From: Clostridia bacterium
Lineage (GTDB): Bacteria; Bacillota; DTU025
NCBI GenBank assembly: GCA_034926675.1
Contig: JAYFQW010000009.1
Span: 1 to 64,000 of the forward strand
DNA length: 64,000 nucleotides
Direction: 5' to 3'
Positions 17,504 through 26,016 of the stretch are shown piece by piece. The notes beneath the pieces are model-generated. The model saw nothing but the letters and a program-made list of their open reading frames with translations, was not told where the DNA came from and ran no database searches. The position numbers were made by a program, and so were the translations under genes. Positions within the stretch are counted from its first letter, which is position 1, and the number at the start of each line of letters is the position of its first letter.

Positions 17504-18910
17504 ATGGGTGACTCCGACACAGTCGCGGCGATCTCCACTCCGCCGGGAGTCGGAGGGATCGCGATAATCCGCATTTCCGGCGCGAATACGTTCCCCATTG
17601 TCGACAAGCTCTTCAGACCAGGCCGGAAGGACCGTTCCGCGCCTACAGAGGCGATCAAGCCGGGATCGAGATGGCGTGCGAGATACGGCCGGGCATTTGG
17701 CCAAGATGGCGAGTTCATTGATGAGGTCATACTGCTTACCATGCCGTCTCCTTTATCTTACACCAGAGAGGACGTGGCTGAGATCAGCTGCCACGGCGGA
17801 ACGGCTGTCGCCCGGGGAGTGCTCAAAGCGGTTCTGGATGCTGGGGCGAGACATGCCGAACCGGGTGAGTTCACGAAGAGAGCGTTTCTTAACGGTCGAA
17901 TAGACCTATCGCAGGCAGAGGCGGTACTTGAGATGGTGAACTCCCGCACTGAGCGAGCCAGGCGCGCCGCGTCGGAGTTCATGTCGGGAAATATAGGCGG
18001 GGGACTACTTGCGTCGAGGGCCGAGATAGCCGACTTGATGACCAGAATAGAGGCGTCTCTCGACTTCCCGGAGGACGACATACCCGGTGTTGAACTCGAA
18101 GAGATCGCCGCTAGAGCTTCGGAGATCGCGGCTGAGCTTGAGAACGCGACGAATGAGGCCTTGAGAGGACGCATCCTATGGGAAGGGACGTCGGTGGCAA
18201 TCGTCGGCCGCCCAAACGTGGGAAAATCCCGCCTGCTCAATGCGCTGCTCCGGGAAGAACGGGCCATTGTTTCGGAGAGTCCGGGGACTACTCGAGACAC
18301 TGTGTCGGAAGTTGCCAGCATCAATGGGATCCCAGTTCGATTGGTGGATACCGCCGGACTAAGGCAGTCGGAAGACCCGGTGGAGCGGATAGGAGTCGAG
18401 CGGGCGCGTACTGCCCTGGCAGAAGCTGAGATCGTGTTGGCTGTGATCGATGGATCGGTGGCGGTTTCCCCGGACGATAGGGAGATCCTATCATGCACAC
18501 CCCAGGCCGGCACGGTAGTTGTGGTGAACAAGTCGGATCTCTCCCAGGCTGTGGTCGAATCTGAGCTGGCTCTGATTTCCGGGCCGAGGCCAGTAGTTCA
18601 CACGTCGGCCGTAACCGGAATGGGCATTACCCGGCTTGAACATGCCATTGAGGAAATGGTCCTTTCGAGAGTGTCGGGAGCGGCGGGCGCAGGGGAAACC
18701 GATGGCTTCAGCTCCAGAAGGTCTGATTGCCTCAGAAGAGCGGCAGCTGCACTCAGAGATGTCAGGCAGGGGGCGCGCGACGGCATGCCCCCCGACATGC
18801 TGTCGATAGACCTTCGAGCTGCAGCTGACGCCCTAAGCGAGCTGACCGGGGCCACCACAAGAGAGGACATCATCAATCGAATCTTCGAGCAGTTCTGCAT
18901 CGGCAAGTGA
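17504..18910 (+). CDS. mnmE: tRNA modification GTPase MnmE
   Basis: 468 aa. With MnmG it makes the 5-carboxymethylaminomethyl group on wobble uridine 34. N-terminal folate-binding domain (DTVAAISTPPGVGGIAIIRI), then the G domain with P-loop GRPNVGKSRLLNALL, switch GTTRDTV, DTAGLR and NKSD, and the obligatory C-terminal CIGK. A GAGGAGGT site precedes ATG. mnmG follows 24 bp later. Confidence 0.98.
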   Translation: MGDSDTVAAISTPPGVGGIAIIRISGANTFPIVDKLFRPGRKDRSAPTEAIKPGSRWRARYGRAFGQDGEFIDEVILLTMPSPLSYTREDVAEISCHGGTAVARGVLKAVLDAGARHAEPGEFTKRAFLNGRIDLSQAEAVLEMVNSRTERARRAASEFMSGNIGGGLLASRAEIADLMTRIEASLDFPEDDIPGVELEEIAARASEIAAELENATNEALRGRILWEGTSVAIVGRPNVGKSRLLNALLREERAIVSESPGTTRDTVSEVASINGIPVRLVDTAGLRQSEDPVERIGVERARTALAEAEIVLAVIDGSVAVSPDDREILSCTPQAGTVVVVNKSDLSQAVVESELALISGPRPVVHTSAVTGMGITRLEHAIEEMVLSRVSGAAGAGETDGFSSRRSDCLRRAAAALRDVRQGARDGMPPDMLSIDLRAAADALSELTGATTREDIINRIFEQFCIGK

Positions 18911-18934
18911 TATGTGCCCGGGGGTGATGGCAGA

Positions 18935-20704
18935 GTGGATTTCGATGTGATCGTAGTAGGGCTGGGTCACGCTGGATGCGAGGCAGCGCTAGCCTGCGCC
19001 CGCATGGGCTGCCGCACCCTAGGCCTCTCTATCAGCATGGCCAACATAGCCCAGATGTCGTGCAATCCATCGGTGGGAGGACCGGCCAAAGGGCATCTAG
19101 TTCGTGAGATAGATGCACTCGGAGGCGAGATGGGGCTCGCTGTGGATGATACATTCATGCAGATACGGATGCTCAACACGTCAAGAGGTCCGGCTGTGCA
19201 GGCTCTGCGAGCTCAAGTGGACAAGACCCACTACCATGCGAGGATGAGGCGCGCCCTAGAGGGCGAGTCGAATCTCTTCCTCAGACAAGCGATGGTTACT
19301 GGGCTGCATGTGAACGATGGGGCAGTCACCGGCGTAGGCACTGATCTTGGCGAGATCAGCGCGCCCGCAGTAGTCCTGGCAACTGGGACATATCTCGGCG
19401 GTCGGGTGTACATAGGTGAACTGAGCTATGAGTCGGGTCCAGATAGACAACCAGCATCGGCCGCTCTTGTGGGCAGCTTGGAGCGGCTCGGATTTGTTAC
19501 TCGCCGTTTCAAGACAGGCACCCCGGCGCGTGTGGATGGCAGGACAGTGGATTTCGGCAAGACCATTCCCCAGTACGGAGTGGATCTGCCGCATGGGTTT
19601 TCATTCCTTAGGAAACCGCGTGTCAGGGATCAGGTGGCCTGCTACGCTACTTGGACCAGCGAGGCTACCCACGAAATCGTCAGGAGCAACCTGCATCGCG
19701 CTCCGATCTACTCCGGGGCGATCACTGGCACGGGCCCCCGGTACTGCCCATCGATTGAGACGAAGATCGTGCGCTTTCCCGAGAGAAGGCGGCATCAGGT
19801 TTACCTCGAACCGCAAGGGCGGGACACGACAGAGCTGTATGTAGCAGGGGTATCCACAAGCCTGCCAGTGGATGTTCAGGAGGAGATGCTCCAAAGCATT
19901 CCTGGGCTAGAGAATGTGCACATCATCAAGTACGGCTACGCGATAGAATATGACTGCATCGATCCCACTCAGCTATTCCCCACACTGGAGACCATGGGGA
20001 TTCGCGGGCTGTACTGTGCTGGACAGATCAATGGAACGTCAGGGTACGAGGAGGCGGCCGCTCAAGGTCTGATCGCCGGGATCAATGCGTCTATCACTGC
20101 ATTGAGGCCGGGCTCGCCTACTTTCGTGCCTGATCGATCTGAAGCTTACATAGGTGTGCTCATCGATGATCTGGTGTCGAGGGGCACTGACGAGCCCTAC
20201 CGTCTCATGACGGCCCGCGCAGAGTATAGATTGATGCTGCGGCAGGACAATGCGGATCAACGGCTCACTCCAGCTGGTCGAAGCATCGGGCTGGTGTCCG
20301 ATGATAGATGGGACAGGTTCATTGTCAAGCGGACGGCCATCGAGGCGTTCCGCGCTCGAACAGATCTTCCTCGGGATCTGTGCGGGGTTGAAGAGGAGGC
20401 GGCCAACAGCGTCCTGATAGAGAGGAAATTCGCTGGTTACATCGCCAAACAGGAGAGGCAGGTTCATGAGTTCAGGAAGCTGGAACGATGGCTGATCCCC
20501 GATGGTATCGACTACAGCCGTCTTTCCCGGCTGTCGGCCGAGGCCCGTGAGAAGCTGACCGTGGTGAGGCCCGTTTCCGTGGGGCAGGCATCGAGAGTGG
20601 TGGGAGTTTCGCCAGCAGATGTTCTGGCCCTGACTGTGCACTTACGGGAGATGGAGCTTGTGGCAGGGCACGGGATCGAAGGGGGAGACGATGAGGATGA
20701 GTGA
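18935..20704 (+). CDS. mnmG: tRNA modification enzyme MnmG (GidA)
   Basis: 589 aa. FAD-dependent partner of MnmE in U34 modification. The FAD fingerprint GLGHAGCEAALACARMG is at the N-terminus, with GGPAKGHLVREIDALGG and the catalytic-loop region containing CPSIETKIVRFPER. GTG at 18935 gives the standard N-terminus MDFDVIVVG and has GGGGGTGAT upstream; the frame stays open to a GTG at 18914. The C-terminus is slightly short compared with typical 620-residue members. rsmG overlaps the end. Confidence 0.97.
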   Translation: MDFDVIVVGLGHAGCEAALACARMGCRTLGLSISMANIAQMSCNPSVGGPAKGHLVREIDALGGEMGLAVDDTFMQIRMLNTSRGPAVQALRAQVDKTHYHARMRRALEGESNLFLRQAMVTGLHVNDGAVTGVGTDLGEISAPAVVLATGTYLGGRVYIGELSYESGPDRQPASAALVGSLERLGFVTRRFKTGTPARVDGRTVDFGKTIPQYGVDLPHGFSFLRKPRVRDQVACYATWTSEATHEIVRSNLHRAPIYSGAITGTGPRYCPSIETKIVRFPERRRHQVYLEPQGRDTTELYVAGVSTSLPVDVQEEMLQSIPGLENVHIIKYGYAIEYDCIDPTQLFPTLETMGIRGLYCAGQINGTSGYEEAAAQGLIAGINASITALRPGSPTFVPDRSEAYIGVLIDDLVSRGTDEPYRLMTARAEYRLMLRQDNADQRLTPAGRSIGLVSDDRWDRFIVKRTAIEAFRARTDLPRDLCGVEEEAANSVLIERKFAGYIAKQERQVHEFRKLERWLIPDGIDYSRLSRLSAEAREKLTVVRPVSVGQASRVVGVSPADVLALTVHLREMELVAGHGIEGGDDEDE

Positions 20705-21479
20705 GTTCAGGGAATATCTGGTGAGTGCAGCGGATGCAATTGGCATCAGACTGCGCCCAGATGAGGTAGACCTTTTCTGCACTTACAAGGAACTCCTCAT
20801 TGAGCGGAACAAGTTGATGAACCTGACTTCGATAAAGGATGATCTGGAAATCGCGATCAAGCATTTCACGGACTCCCTAACTTGCCTGCTTGTTGCAGAG
20901 AGAGCCGAATTCGATTCAGTGATCGACATAGGCACAGGAGCGGGCTTTCCTGGGCTGGTTCTGAAGATCATGGCGCCGAGTAGCAGTGCTGTGCTGGTTG
21001 ACAGTGTCGGCAAGAAGGTGAACTTCGTTCGGGACACCGCTTCTGCGTTGGGCTTGGATGGTGTTGCGGCGATCCATGGCAGGGCAGAGGAGTTGGGCCG
21101 AAATGCGGAGTATCGGGGCCAGTTCGCTCTGGCAGTGTCCAGGGGTGTCGCATCTCTTCCCGCATTATGTGAATACTGCCTGCCTTTTGTGAGGAAGGGC
21201 GGGATCTTCATTGCGATGAAAGGGCCAAAGGCTGCAGAGGAAATCGATGCGGGTGCTCGTGCCGCTGCTATCCTCGGTGGCGGGCGGCCAGAGATCACAA
21301 GGCTGACTCTTCCATACGGGGCAGGTGAGCGAATGCTGGTCGTCATCACGAAAGAGCAGGCCACGCCGAATGGTTACCCGCGCAAGACGGGAGCACCGGA
21401 GAAACAACCACTCGGTTTGCGTGTGCAGAGACCCGAAAAATCACCCTCTTCCAGCCCCAGTAATCGCCCTCTTGGGTGA
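20691..21479 (+). CDS. rsmG: 16S rRNA m7G527 methyltransferase RsmG
   Basis: 262 aa. SAM-dependent methylation of G527 in 16S rRNA. Motif I is DIGTGAGFPGLVLKI, preceded by the characteristic NKLMNLTSIKD and followed by VDSVGKKVNF. ATG at 20691 has GGGGGA upstream and overlaps mnmG by 14 bp; ATG at 20697 is equally possible. The last about 40 residues (PRKTGAPEKQPLG...) are a basic low-complexity tail not usual in the family. Confidence 0.96.
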   Translation: MRMSEFREYLVSAADAIGIRLRPDEVDLFCTYKELLIERNKLMNLTSIKDDLEIAIKHFTDSLTCLLVAERAEFDSVIDIGTGAGFPGLVLKIMAPSSSAVLVDSVGKKVNFVRDTASALGLDGVAAIHGRAEELGRNAEYRGQFALAVSRGVASLPALCEYCLPFVRKGGIFIAMKGPKAAEEIDAGARAAAILGGGRPEITRLTLPYGAGERMLVVITKEQATPNGYPRKTGAPEKQPLGLRVQRPEKSPSSSPSNRPLG

Positions 21480-21529
21480 AGGACATTCCTGGAGGGCGGC
21501 GAAGTGATGTGCATGTTAGGGGGTATGCC

Positions 21530-22300
21530 GTGTTGGGCAGGGTCATTGCCATTGTGAATCAGAAGGGCGGCACGGCAAAGACGACGACGGCCGTCAATCT
21601 GGGCGCTTACATTGCACTGGCAGGCAGGCGTGTTCTCCTGGTTGATATCGACCCACAAGGCAACGCCACGTCTGGCCTTGGGATCGAGAAGCGCGATGTG
21701 AGCAGATGTGTGTATAACGTACTAATAGATGAGGATCCCATAGGCGACGCCACACTGAGCACGAAAGTGGATGGACTAGACATAGTCCCTGCCACACTGA
21801 ACCTGGCTGGAGCCGAAATCGAGCTAGTCTCCGCTATGTCGCGCGAACTGAGATTGCGGCATGCTCTTGAACCAGTCCGAAATGGGTACGACTACTGCTT
21901 TGTGGATTGTCCCCCCTCTCTTGGACTTCTCACAATCAATGCCCTTACAGCAGCGGATTCGGTGCTTGTCCCCATACAGTGCGAGTACTATGCTCTTGAG
22001 GGGCTAACTCAGTTGCTGCGGACGGTGGATCTGGTGCGAAAACACCTCAATCAGAGCCTCGAAGTTGAAGGAGTTGTCCTTACGATGTTCGACCCGAGGA
22101 CCAACCTGTCACAGCAGGTGGTATCGGACGTGAGGATGCATCTCGGTGATAAGGTATTTCAGACGGTGATACCGCGGAACGTGCGTTTGAGCGAGGCGCC
22201 CAGCTACGGTCTCCCAATTCCCCTGTATGATGAGAGATCACGTGGCGCTGAGGCGTACAAAGGTCTTGCGGAAGAGATCATGGCGCGAGAGGAGGGGTAG
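21530..22300 (+). CDS. parA: Chromosome partitioning ATPase ParA/Soj
   Basis: 256 aa. Deviant Walker A ATPase (NQKGGTAKTTTAVNLG) that works with ParB in origin segregation and in control of DnaA. Also VDIDPQGNATSGLG and DCPPSLGLLTINAL. Of note, the usual Gly in KGGVGKTT is Ala-Lys here (GGTAKTT), as in many Soj proteins. GTG at 21530 is chosen because AGGGGG lies 6 nt before it; the frame stays open upstream to 21476 over the rsmG end. parB follows 2 bp later. Confidence 0.96.
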   Translation: MLGRVIAIVNQKGGTAKTTTAVNLGAYIALAGRRVLLVDIDPQGNATSGLGIEKRDVSRCVYNVLIDEDPIGDATLSTKVDGLDIVPATLNLAGAEIELVSAMSRELRLRHALEPVRNGYDYCFVDCPPSLGLLTINALTAADSVLVPIQCEYYALEGLTQLLRTVDLVRKHLNQSLEVEGVVLTMFDPRTNLSQQVVSDVRMHLGDKVFQTVIPRNVRLSEAPSYGLPIPLYDERSRGAEAYKGLAEEIMAREEG

Positions 22301-22302
22301 GA

Positions 22303-23172
22303 ATGGCCGTAAAACACAGGGGGCTCGGGAAAGGATTGGGCGCCCTGATCGATGAGACGAAATCGGCTAGCCCTGGCGAATTGGGCAGAGCAATGGAGAT
22401 TCCTCTCGACCGACTTTCGCCGAATCCGTTTCAGCCGAGGCGGGCATTTGATCAGGCCAAGATCGATGAACTGGCTGAGTCGATAAGGCAGCATGGAGTG
22501 CTTCAGCCGATCGTTGTGAGGCCGATGGGGGATTCGTATCAGATCATCGCCGGCGAACGCAGGTGGCGAGCGGCGCAAACCGCGGGGCTGGATACCATTC
22601 CGGTGGTGGTGAGGGACCTAGATGACGCTGGCATGATGCAGACTGCCCTGATTGAGAATGTGCAGCGAGAGAATCTGAACCCTGTAGAGAAGGCAGCAGC
22701 ATACAAGCGCCTCATGGATGAATTCGACATGACCCAGGAACAACTATCTGCTGTGGTTGGAGTTAGCCGTCCCGTCGTTGCAAACGCGGTGAGATTGCTC
22801 TGCCTGCCAGAGGAGATTTTGGATTCTGTTTCACGTGAAACAATGTCCGAGGGTCATGCACGATGCTTATTGGCGCTTCCGGCTGCGGCGGTTCAGATCG
22901 AGGTCGCCAAGCAAGTAGTACAAAAGGGCCTTTCAGTGAGGCAGACGGAAGAACTTGTGAAGAGGCTTGGTGAGAATGTTTCACGTGAAACAATCCCGCA
23001 TAGGAAAAGGGAGAGCGACCCGGATGCGACTGCGATAGCCCACCGACTTGGAGAGCGTCTGGGGACAAAGGTGAAGATATCGGGATCCCAACGGAAGGGC
23101 AGATTGGAGATCGAGTACTACTCGCCCGACGATCTGGATCGCATCCTTGATGTCATACTTGGGACTGTCTAG
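22303..23172 (+). CDS. parB: Chromosome partitioning protein ParB/Spo0J
   Basis: 289 aa. CTP-dependent clamp that loads at parS. Motifs: short N-terminal ParA-stimulating peptide (KHRGLGKGLGALI), CTP-binding ParB/Srx domain (IRQHGVLQPIVVRP, GERRWRAA, ENVQRENLNPVEKA), HTH (LSAVVGVSRPVVANAVRLL), and a C-terminal dimer domain ending LDRILDVIL. Two perfect parS sites lie inside the coding sequence, as in Bacillus subtilis spo0J. Confidence 0.97.
   Translation: MAVKHRGLGKGLGALIDETKSASPGELGRAMEIPLDRLSPNPFQPRRAFDQAKIDELAESIRQHGVLQPIVVRPMGDSYQIIAGERRWRAAQTAGLDTIPVVVRDLDDAGMMQTALIENVQRENLNPVEKAAAYKRLMDEFDMTQEQLSAVVGVSRPVVANAVRLLCLPEEILDSVSRETMSEGHARCLLALPAAAVQIEVAKQVVQKGLSVRQTEELVKRLGENVSRETIPHRKRESDPDATAIAHRLGERLGTKVKISGSQRKGRLEIEYYSPDDLDRILDVILGTV
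22827..22842. other. parS site 1 (inside parB)
   Basis: TGTTTCACGTGAAACA, a perfect 16-bp palindromic match to the conserved bacterial parS. It is the loading site for ParB. Confidence 0.97.
22977..22992. other. parS site 2 (inside parB)
   Basis: A second perfect 16-bp parS palindrome, 150 bp after the first and also within parB. The encoded peptide repeats VSRETM / VSRETI because the same 16 bp is read in the same frame. Confidence 0.97.
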
Positions 23173-23261
23173 AGCGAGTGCATCACTGGCTCAGGGGCGT
23201 CCGTTGGCTGGGTGTCTGTGCGATTTGAGAGGGGGTCAAGGCCCTCTGGGCCTAGCATCAC

Positions 23262-23777
23262 ATGAATCTCGCTGGTTTCGTGTCTCAGCTCATGGCAGAG
23301 GGGCAGTTGCTTCCTCTCATTCTGTCAGTGGTTCTCTTAGCTGCGACAGTGGTGTTCGTAGTATCCAACGCTCACCTTCGCAGGCTCTCCAAGTCGTATC
23401 GCTCCCTTCTTGCTGGCCAGGAGGGGCGGAACCTTGAGACGCTCATACTCGAATACATAGGCAGGGTTGATGCTCTAGGCGCTGAAATCGAGAAGACGAA
23501 AACTGATCTGTTGGGTCTTCAATCGGCGGTGTTGAAGCACGTTCAGAAGGTCGGACTCGTTCGCTATGATGCCTTTGACGACATTGGCGGGGAGCAGAGC
23601 TTCTCTGTTGCGCTTCTGGACGCCAACGCCAATGGCCTGGTCATCAGCGGGCTCTGCGGACGCGAGGAGACGCGCGTCTACGCCAAGCCTGTGAATGGCG
23701 GCAGATCCAATCACACGCTGTCCACTGAGGAGATTCGCGCGATAGCGAGGGCAATCGAGGAATACAGGGCAAGCTGA
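23262..23777 (+). CDS. DUF4446 family membrane protein
   Basis: 171 aa. One N-terminal membrane helix (LPLILSVVLLAATVVFVVSN), a coiled-coil-like segment (about 60-95), then the conserved C-domain with GLVRYDAFDDIGGEQSFSVA and ALLDANANGLVISGL, which identifies DUF4446. The family is found next to parB in many Clostridia. No biochemical function is known to me. Confidence 0.9.
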   Translation: MNLAGFVSQLMAEGQLLPLILSVVLLAATVVFVVSNAHLRRLSKSYRSLLAGQEGRNLETLILEYIGRVDALGAEIEKTKTDLLGLQSAVLKHVQKVGLVRYDAFDDIGGEQSFSVALLDANANGLVISGLCGREETRVYAKPVNGGRSNHTLSTEEIRAIARAIEEYRAS

Positions 23778-23823
23778 GCGTGAAATGAGCTGCTAGCTAC
23801 TTTGAGACCAGGAGGCGGGACCC

Positions 23824-24492
23824 ATGATGTTTGCGGATAGGGATGAAGCCGGCGCCCGTCTTGCTCAGCTTGTATCGGCTCGGCGCCCGAACTGGAAGGA
23901 CCCCATCGTGCTCGGGCTGCCTCGCGGAGGGGCGCCAGTTGCGGAGTATGTGGCCGATGCTCTTCACGCAGAGTTGGATATCGTGATCGCGCGGAAGATA
24001 GGTGCTCCCGGGAACCCTGAGGTGGCTATCGGGGCAATTGGCCCCAGCGGCGAGCGTGTCATGGATGATCGGCTTCAGCACGTGCTAGGCGTTGGAGCGC
24101 CGTACATCGATGGGGAGATTGAGAAGGAGATGGCGGAGATCCGCCGACGTGAGGCGAAGTACCGGGGGATGAGGCCCAAACCGCGATTCGATGGCCGTGA
24201 TGTCGTGCTTGTGGACGATGGCATCGCCACTGGATACACTGTTATGGCTGCCGCTCGACACATCCGCAGGCACGAACCGCGAAGCCTGATGATTGCCACT
24301 CCTGTCTGCCCTGCTGACAGAATTCCCGATCTTCGCGCGGAAGCTGACGAGGTGGCCTGCATATCTTTTCCCACCGATTTTATGGCGGTCGGGCAGTTCT
24401 ACCGCGTTTTCGGGCAGGTATCCGATAGCGAGGTGCTCACTGTTCTCAACCGTGCATGGGCGCGTCAACGGACCAGGGAATCTGATATGTAG
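23824..24492 (+). CDS. Phosphoribosyltransferase-domain protein
   Basis: 222 aa. Type I PRTase fold: N-terminal FADRDEAGARLAQLV, GLPRGGAPVAEYVADAL, and the PRPP-binding motif VVLVDDGIATGYTVMAA. These stand-alone predicted phosphoribosyltransferases are common in environmental bacteria, but their substrate is not established. An AGGAGG-type site lies upstream of ATG. Its 3' end overlaps the converging yyaC gene by 28 bp. Confidence 0.85.
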   Translation: MMFADRDEAGARLAQLVSARRPNWKDPIVLGLPRGGAPVAEYVADALHAELDIVIARKIGAPGNPEVAIGAIGPSGERVMDDRLQHVLGVGAPYIDGEIEKEMAEIRRREAKYRGMRPKPRFDGRDVVLVDDGIATGYTVMAAARHIRRHEPRSLMIATPVCPADRIPDLRAEADEVACISFPTDFMAVGQFYRVFGQVSDSEVLTVLNRAWARQRTRESDM

Positions 24493-25085
24493 GCAATGAT
24501 GCCTCGGGCGATGGCATCCGCCATTCGCATCACCAGAGAGAGGCGCGTGTTCTGGAGTACGAGATACTCCATGAAACCGCCGACGTTGACTACGCCAGTG
24601 ATGTGGGCGGTCCCGATGTGTGGAAGGTCCTTATTCACTCCAGTGCCAGGCCTCAATGGCCCATCGGCAAAGGTGATGTATCCTACACTCCCTAGCTTTC
24701 CCAGGCATGCGTCGACTGCAAGGATGTGACACCCATCTCGCTGGCGATGCTCCAACAAGCCGATTGTCTCACCAAGGTTTCCGGCATGGACTGGGTCGTC
24801 CAGCGTGCCAAGGACCGCAGCGTACTTCTCCAGAAACCGCCACTCCCTGAGTTTCGAACCGACTATCGGGCCGAGCGAATCGCCTGTGGATCTGTCGGTG
24901 CCTATGCACACTATTGCGAGTGCAGGAGGCTGGCCTTCGGGAAGACGCCCTAGGCACGCGGAAAGTGAGCGTGCAAGCCACCAGCACGCATCTGGGCTGT
25001 CAACGTGTAGCCTTCCTGGCAGGAGTTCACCAGAACCGAGAATCATGGTCTGGGCAGTGAGTGCCACATCATCAATGTGATCCAA
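24465..25085 (-). CDS. yyaC: Spore protease YyaC (DUF1256)
   Basis: 206 aa. Similar to the germination protease fold: CIGTDRSTGDSLGPIVGSKL, GTLDDPVHAGNLGETI, and AVDACLGKLGSVGYI are the family signatures. In Bacillus it is expressed in the forespore and sits near parB. It is evidence that this organism forms spores or descends from one that did. It is the only minus-strand gene between oriC and the aminotransferase at 39212. Confidence 0.92.
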   Translation of the reverse strand: MDHIDDVALTAQTMILGSGELLPGRLHVDSPDACWWLARSLSACLGRLPEGQPPALAIVCIGTDRSTGDSLGPIVGSKLREWRFLEKYAAVLGTLDDPVHAGNLGETIGLLEHRQRDGCHILAVDACLGKLGSVGYITFADGPLRPGTGVNKDLPHIGTAHITGVVNVGGFMEYLVLQNTRLSLVMRMADAIARGIIAYISDSLVR

Positions 25086-25313
25086 TTATGGCGTCCTCCG
25101 TCGTTGCGCAGCCGGGAAGGCCCGGCGGAGATGCTAACTGCAGTATATGAGTAGTGGCCACACAGTATGTGGATGCCTGCCAGGCCGATCGTGCAAGCAA
25201 GCCAAGGCGGCGAATATGCATTCTGATGAGAGGCGGATCGATTCCGCCAAGGGCTTCTGCGCACCACAGAGGCTTCCGTGGCCATGCGGATGGACGCTGG
25301 GAGGAATGTCGAA

Positions 25314-25871
25314 ATGACCCGCGACACAGACACATCCCTGCGAATTGGATTGAGCAGCGGAGCGGAGCGTGCGCTTAGGGAGGCATCAGCGCTCATGAGC
25401 AGCGGGCGCGAACGAGAGGCCCTCGCAGTTCTGCACGTGGCCACACAGTGTAAGGAGACGAGCGCTTGTGCTCACAACAAGGCAGGAATATGTTATGCTC
25501 GATTAGGCGACCTAGGGCGTGCACGGAGGGAGTTCGAGGCCGCTATCGCGGGTGATCACGATTCAGTTGACGCCTACCTGAATCTGGGCAGCGTCCAGCT
25601 GGACATGGGCGATGTCGAGTCGGCCGTGACCACCTACGGGAAGGCAATACAGATAGAGCCCGGGAATGTCGCGGCAAGGTACAACCTGATGTCGACCATA
25701 CGCGAGAAACCCGTGGACTCATGTCTCGATACCCAGTCGACTCGCGTCCAGTGCTCACGGGCTGTGTGGAAGCAGCAGGATTCATTCAGGTCTCTTGTGG
25801 TCTCAAGGTTTCTGCTGTTTCTTGTGATTGCCGCGGCAGCGGTGTCCGTAATAGTGCTGCAGAGGAGGTAG
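25314..25871 (+). CDS. TPR protein with C-terminal membrane anchor
   Basis: 185 aa from the ATG at 25314, preceded by GGGAGG (frame open to 25278). Residues about 10-110 contain three tetratricopeptide-like repeats (AHNKAGICYARLGDLGRARR, DAYLNLGSVQLDMGDVESA). The last about 20 residues form a membrane helix (FLLFLVIAAAAVSVIVLQ) followed by RR, so the TPR domain would face the cytoplasm as a tail-anchored protein. Partner unknown. A tiny ORF starts 4 bp after its stop. Confidence 0.75.
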   Translation: MTRDTDTSLRIGLSSGAERALREASALMSSGREREALAVLHVATQCKETSACAHNKAGICYARLGDLGRARREFEAAIAGDHDSVDAYLNLGSVQLDMGDVESAVTTYGKAIQIEPGNVAARYNLMSTIREKPVDSCLDTQSTRVQCSRAVWKQQDSFRSLVVSRFLLFLVIAAAAVSVIVLQRR

Positions 25872-25875
25872 GCAC

Positions 25876-26016
25876 GTGTCTGTCTACGTCTGCAATGAAC
25901 ATGGCCGACCACCCAGGCGGAACAGGTCGCGCAATAGTAGGCCATTCCTATGTGAGAGGAGGGGCGGCTTCATCCCCGCAATGAACTGCGAGGTTTCTGC
26001 CGCCGAATCCCCATGA
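25876..26016 (+). CDS. 46-aa Cys/His small protein
   Basis: GTG at 25876 is 10 nt after AGGAGG and directly follows the TPR gene stop; the TGA overlaps the vanW ATG. The product starts MSVYVCNEHGRPPRR and has three cysteines and a histidine (CNEH, FLCERR, MNCEV), compatible with a small metal-binding or secreted peptide. No family recognised. Spacing and overlap support real translation between its neighbours, but it may be chance. Confidence 0.45.
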   Translation: MSVYVCNEHGRPPRRNRSRNSRPFLCERRGGFIPAMNCEVSAAESP

